Source: Candidatus Palauibacter scopulicola (GTDB taxonomy: Bacteria; Gemmatimonadota; Gemmatimonadetes; Palauibacterales; Palauibacteraceae). Taken from it: a stretch of 45,320 nucleotides of DNA. Positions 42,068-45,320 of the stretch are shown piece by piece. The translations under genes and the position numbers were made by a program. The stretch's first letter is position 1. Each line of letters starts with the position of its first letter. The stretch is taken from NCBI RefSeq assembly GCF_947581915.1, contig NZ_CANPWG010000035.1, positions 1 to 45,320 on the forward strand. The letters are read 5' to 3'. The notes beneath the pieces are model-generated. The model searched no databases, had not been told where the DNA came from, and saw only the letters and a list, made by a program, of their open reading frames with translations.

Positions 42068-43543
42068 ATGAGCACTCACACGGAGAGTCGTCGCCTGGGT
42101 GGGCTCGTGGTCGCCGCGGGTGCGGCCCTGCTGGCGGTGGGCTGCGCGCCGGAACCGGCGCCGCCGGAGGAGCCGGTGGAAGACGAGGCTCACATCCGCG
42201 GGCACATCGCCGGGCGGGTCGCGCACCACCTCTGCGCCGGAGTCTTCGTCGTGGGCCGCGACTACGAGCGCACCGTGGAGGAGGTCGTGGCGCAGGATCT
42301 CGAGCCCTTCGACGAGTTACGGGATGATTTCCGGTACGATGTGGACTTCGAGACGCGCACGGCCTCGGTCACGGGAGACGGATTCGGGACGCGCTCCGCC
42401 GAATATAACGGAGACCAGGGCTGCACGATCCTGCCGATCGGATTCGAGGACGTGGTTTTCGAGCCGACGTTCGTCGAGCGGCGGACGCCGGATCCCGAGA
42501 GCACCGCCTGGCCGACGGGCAATGTGGACGCGCACCACGATCCGCCCCCGGCGGAGGTCGACATGGCCGCGCTCGACGCGGCCCTCGATTGGGCGATGGG
42601 CCGGAGCGAGCACCATACACGCGCGCTGGTGGTCGTCTATGCCGGGAAGATCCTCGGCGAACGCTACGCCGGCGGCTTCGGGCCCAACACGCCGCAGATC
42701 TCCTGGTCTCAGGGCAAGAGCATTGCGGCCGCTCTCATGGGCGCGGCGATGCAGGCCGGCCATCTGGACATCGGCCTGGACGACCCGGCGCCCGTCCCGG
42801 AGTGGCGGGGAGAGGACGATCCGCGCCGCGAGATCCGCATCCGCGACCTCCTCAACATGAGTTCGGGACTCGACTTCCTGAACCTGGGCTCCGATGACGA
42901 GCGCTCCCGGACGCACGCCAACGAGCACGGCCGGATCTATTTCGAGGGCATCGACGTGTTCGAGCACGCCATCGACCAGCCGATGGACACCCTGCCGGGC
43001 GCCATCTTCCGCTACCGGAACTCGGACCCCCTCACCGTGGCGCGCATCGTGCAGCAGGCCGTCGAGGCGCGCGGCGACGACTGGCTGACCTATCCCCAGC
43101 GCATCCTGTTCGACCGCATCGGGGCGAGGGATTACGTCCTTGAGACGGATGCGTGGGGGAACTTCATCATCACCGGCTACGACTACGGGAGCGCGTGGGA
43201 CTGGGCGAGGTTCGGTCTCCTCCACCTGTGGGACGGCGTGTGGCCGACGCCGGATGGCAGGCCCGACCGCATCCTCCCGGAGGGTTGGGTGGGCTTCGTG
43301 AGCACGCCGGCTCCCGGCGCGGAACTCCTCGACTACGGGGGACTGTTCTGGGTCAATCGCGGCGGGTCGCACCCCGGCGCCCCGGAAGATGCGTACTGGG
43401 CGCTCGGGGCCATGGGACAGTACACCGCCATCATCCCATCCTACGATCTGGTGATCGTCCGGCTGGGACCCAGCCCCGGCGATTATTCCGCATACATGTC
43501 GGATGTCATGGGCAGGGTAACGGCAGCCATCGATCCGCCCTAA
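42068..43543 (+). CDS. beta-lactamase-fold serine hydrolase lipoprotein, copy 2
   Basis: A 491-residue paralogue of the preceding gene, nearly collinear and clearly similar along its length, most strongly in the catalytic domain. The lipobox is LLAVGC. SQGK and YRN are both kept, as are the DQGCTILP and HHLCAGVFVVGRDYER segments of the N-terminal domain. Differences concentrate in the signal, the first domain and loops near the active site (SDDERSRTH against LTDSLSWTH). This suggests a tandem duplication followed by divergence in substrate preference. It has its own ribosome site (ggagggtcgc) and is probably co-transcribed with copy 1. Confidence 0.85.
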   Translation: MSTHTESRRLGGLVVAAGAALLAVGCAPEPAPPEEPVEDEAHIRGHIAGRVAHHLCAGVFVVGRDYERTVEEVVAQDLEPFDELRDDFRYDVDFETRTASVTGDGFGTRSAEYNGDQGCTILPIGFEDVVFEPTFVERRTPDPESTAWPTGNVDAHHDPPPAEVDMAALDAALDWAMGRSEHHTRALVVVYAGKILGERYAGGFGPNTPQISWSQGKSIAAALMGAAMQAGHLDIGLDDPAPVPEWRGEDDPRREIRIRDLLNMSSGLDFLNLGSDDERSRTHANEHGRIYFEGIDVFEHAIDQPMDTLPGAIFRYRNSDPLTVARIVQQAVEARGDDWLTYPQRILFDRIGARDYVLETDAWGNFIITGYDYGSAWDWARFGLLHLWDGVWPTPDGRPDRILPEGWVGFVSTPAPGAELLDYGGLFWVNRGGSHPGAPEDAYWALGAMGQYTAIIPSYDLVIVRLGPSPGDYSAYMSDVMGRVTAAIDPP

Positions 43544-43607
43544 TGTGTAGTCCCTCCCTCCGACTCCCCGGGGGAGGCCGACCGTTCATCGTCCGCAGGA
43601 GGCTCTT

Positions 43608-45284
43608 GTGTACTCCGTGACCCGTTTCCGGAAGCTCCTTCCCGCCTTTCTCTTCCTTCTCAGCCCCGCTCTCGCCGTGGCGCAGGACTCCGGGGGGCAA
43701 CTTCCCTCGATCGAGGAGAAGACGGCCTCGATGCGGGCCATCGACGGCTTCATCCCCATGTACTGGGAGGCCTCGAGCGGCAAGCTGTGGCTCGAGATCT
43801 CACGCTGGGACACGGATATCCTGCACATGACGGGACTCGCCTCGGGGCTGGGGTCGAACGACATCGGGCTCGACCGCGGGCAGTTGGCCGGGTCGCGGGT
43901 CGTGCGCTTTCATCGGGTGGGGCCGAAGGTGCTGATGATCCAGCCGAACCTCGACTTTCGGGCGAGCAGCACGAACCCGCGCGAGGTGCGGGCGGTGACG
44001 GACGCCTTCGCGCCCTCGACGCTGTGGGGCTTCACGGCGGCCGCGGAGACGGACGGGCGCGTGCTCGTCGACGCGACGGGCTTCGTGGTCCGGGACATGA
44101 TCAACTGGGCGCAGCGGCTGCGGCCGGGGACGTACCGGTTCGACGCGAGCCGGAGCGCGGTGCACCTGCCGATGACGATGGGGTTTCCAGAGAACACCGA
44201 GATCGAGGCGTCCCTCACCTTCGTCCGCCAGCCGGGCGGCGGGGGTGGCGGATTCGGCGGCTTCGGAGGCGGCGGCGGGACGTTCGAGGGCGTCGGGAAC
44301 GTGGCCGCGACGGGCGAGGCGGCGACGATCCGTCTCCATCACTCGTTCGTGCAACTGCCGGAGTTGGGGGAGTACACGCCGCGGGCCTTCGATCCGCGAG
44401 CCGGCTATGGAGCCATGAGCTTCGCGGACTACTCGGCGCCCCTGGGCGAGGACATGCAGCAGCGGTTCATCCGGCGGCACCGGCTTGAGAAGCGGGACCC
44501 GTCGGCGGCGATGAGCGAGGCGGTCGAGCCGATCGTCTACTACCTGGACCCGGGGGCGCCGGAGCCGATCCGGACGGCGCTGCTCGAGGGGGCGCGGTGG
44601 TGGAACCAGGCGTTCGAGGCGGCGGGCTTCCGGGACGCGTACCGCGTGGAGATGCTGCCGGACGGGGTGAGTTCGCACGACGTGCGCTACAACGTGATCA
44701 ACTGGGTGCACCGCTCGACACGGGGCTGGAGCACGGGCGGCTCCGTCACGGACCCGCGCACGGGCGAGATCCTGAAGGGGGTGGTGACGCTCGGCTCGCT
44801 CCGTTGGCGGCAGGACTACCTGATCGCCGAGGGCCTCCTCTCGCCCTACGCCAACGGCGACGAAGTGCCGGCGGACCTCGCGGAGTGGGCGCTGGCCCGG
44901 ATCCGGCAGCTGTCCGCGCACGAAGTGGGACACACGCTCGGCCTCGTCCACAACTACTACAACAGCCGGCTCGGCCGGATCTCGGTCATGGACTATCCCC
45001 ACCCACTGGTGACGCTGGGCGACGCCGGGCGGCTCGACTATTCCGAGGTCTATGACGTGGACATCGGAGAGTGGGACAAGGTCGCGATCGTCTACGGGTA
45101 CTCCGAATTCCCGGAGGGCGCGGACGAAGCCGCCGAGCTGCAGCGGATCCTCGACGAAGCCTGGGACGAGGATGTCATCCTGTTCACGAACCAGGACATC
45201 AACATCCACGCACGCGCCGACCAGTGGTCGAACGGGGTGGACGCGGCGGCGGAACTCGAGCGGATGATGGACCAGCATTCGTGA
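43608..45284 (+). CDS. exported zinc metalloprotease (DUF5117/DUF4953-like), C-terminally truncated
   Basis: A 558-residue protein starting with GTG, with a signal peptide (about 1-25, ending AVAQ). A DUF5117-like region (about 60-190) is followed by a Gly-rich insertion with GGGGGGFGGFGGGGG at about 208-222. The protease core has the extended zinc motif HEVGHTLGLVHN and SVMDYPHP (Met-turn-like). Members of this family are usually some 800 residues. Here the sequence departs from the expected ELERVM-type continuation right after ELERMM and stops at DQHS. Downstream bases are less GC-rich and unlike the rest. The end is probably disrupted by an insertion or an assembly break, so the 250-residue C-terminal part is missing. 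Confidence 0.8.
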   Translation: MYSVTRFRKLLPAFLFLLSPALAVAQDSGGQLPSIEEKTASMRAIDGFIPMYWEASSGKLWLEISRWDTDILHMTGLASGLGSNDIGLDRGQLAGSRVVRFHRVGPKVLMIQPNLDFRASSTNPREVRAVTDAFAPSTLWGFTAAAETDGRVLVDATGFVVRDMINWAQRLRPGTYRFDASRSAVHLPMTMGFPENTEIEASLTFVRQPGGGGGGFGGFGGGGGTFEGVGNVAATGEAATIRLHHSFVQLPELGEYTPRAFDPRAGYGAMSFADYSAPLGEDMQQRFIRRHRLEKRDPSAAMSEAVEPIVYYLDPGAPEPIRTALLEGARWWNQAFEAAGFRDAYRVEMLPDGVSSHDVRYNVINWVHRSTRGWSTGGSVTDPRTGEILKGVVTLGSLRWRQDYLIAEGLLSPYANGDEVPADLAEWALARIRQLSAHEVGHTLGLVHNYYNSRLGRISVMDYPHPLVTLGDAGRLDYSEVYDVDIGEWDKVAIVYGYSEFPEGADEAAELQRILDEAWDEDVILFTNQDINIHARADQWSNGVDAAAELERMMDQHS

Positions 45285-45320
45285 TCCCATTCGGAACTGT
45301 TGTGGTTGTTGAAGTTACGG
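45285..45320. other. AT-richer tail of unknown origin after truncated protease
   Basis: The final 36 bases differ in composition from the protease gene. Their reverse complement matches the first bases of the window at 16 of 21 positions. This may be the edge of a mobile repeat, or an artefact of contig ends. Confidence 0.3.

Overview
The window is GC-rich DNA from a free-living-type bacterium. It combines an alternative complex III (ACIII) respiratory operon, long-form HisG, UB2H-type PBP1B, many secreted or lipid-anchored hydrolases, and a secreted HExxH metalloprotease of the DUF5117/DUF4953 type. This mix fits Gemmatimonadota or a neighbouring phylum. That placement is inferred from gene content and was not tested by phylogeny.

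Layout. (1) 1-2830 is an accessory segment. Three minus-strand genes (uracil-DNA-glycosylase-like, HEPN-like and Rossmann/methyltransferase-like) end next to two exact 117-bp direct repeats. Each repeat begins with the last 16 bp of the adjacent tRNA-Pro gene, which suggests a mobile element integrated at that tRNA. (2) 2829-3538 is a six-gene tRNA operon on the minus strand (Val-GAC, Asp-GTC, Ala-CGC, Thr-CGT, Gly-GCC, Pro-CGG), with a good sigma70-type promoter and a leader hairpin. (3) 3758-11398 is actABCDEF, a tightly overlapping ACIII (quinol:electron acceptor oxidoreductase) operon. (4) 11549-12837 holds a small coiled-coil protein, a VapBC-like toxin-antitoxin pair with a palindromic operator, and a possible IS21-type end relic. 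(5) 12838-24696 is a housekeeping and envelope block: sucA, an MBL-fold hydrolase, a PlsC-like acyltransferase, a degenerate amidohydrolase, a mechanosensitive channel, a DUF411 protein with a ZIP-like membrane protein, PBP1B and a PLP-dependent threonine/serine dehydratase. (6) 24762-31579 is a histidine operon behind what looks like a complete transcription attenuator: promoter, near-leaderless 20-residue leader peptide, antiterminator, and terminator with a T run. The genes are hisG-hisC-hisB-hisH-hisF and one 880-residue gene that fuses HisA, HisI, HisE and HisD. (7) 31530-34926 holds a small hypothetical gene, then an ECF sigma factor, a membrane anti-sigma-like protein, a YbjQ-family protein and a secreted alpha/beta hydrolase. 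(8) 34956-45284 holds a periplasmic solute-binding lipoprotein, an M20 peptidase, APC and EamA transporters, a Spy/LTXXQ-like protein, two tandem beta-lactamase-fold lipoproteins and a C-terminally truncated metalloprotease.

How the genes work together. ACIII takes electrons from quinol (SucA feeds the TCA cycle upstream of it) to a cytochrome oxidase that is not in the window. The his operon encodes every step from PRPP/ATP to histidine except the histidinol-phosphate phosphatase. Its leader peptide has three His codons placed so that a stalled ribosome would free the antiterminator arm. The second half of the window is dominated by exported enzymes and importers, as expected for a peptide and amino acid scavenger.

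The most noteworthy items are the three-gene cassette with its tRNA-derived tandem repeats, the HisA-HisIE-HisD fusion, and the his attenuator with its mixed His/Tyr/Phe leader peptide.
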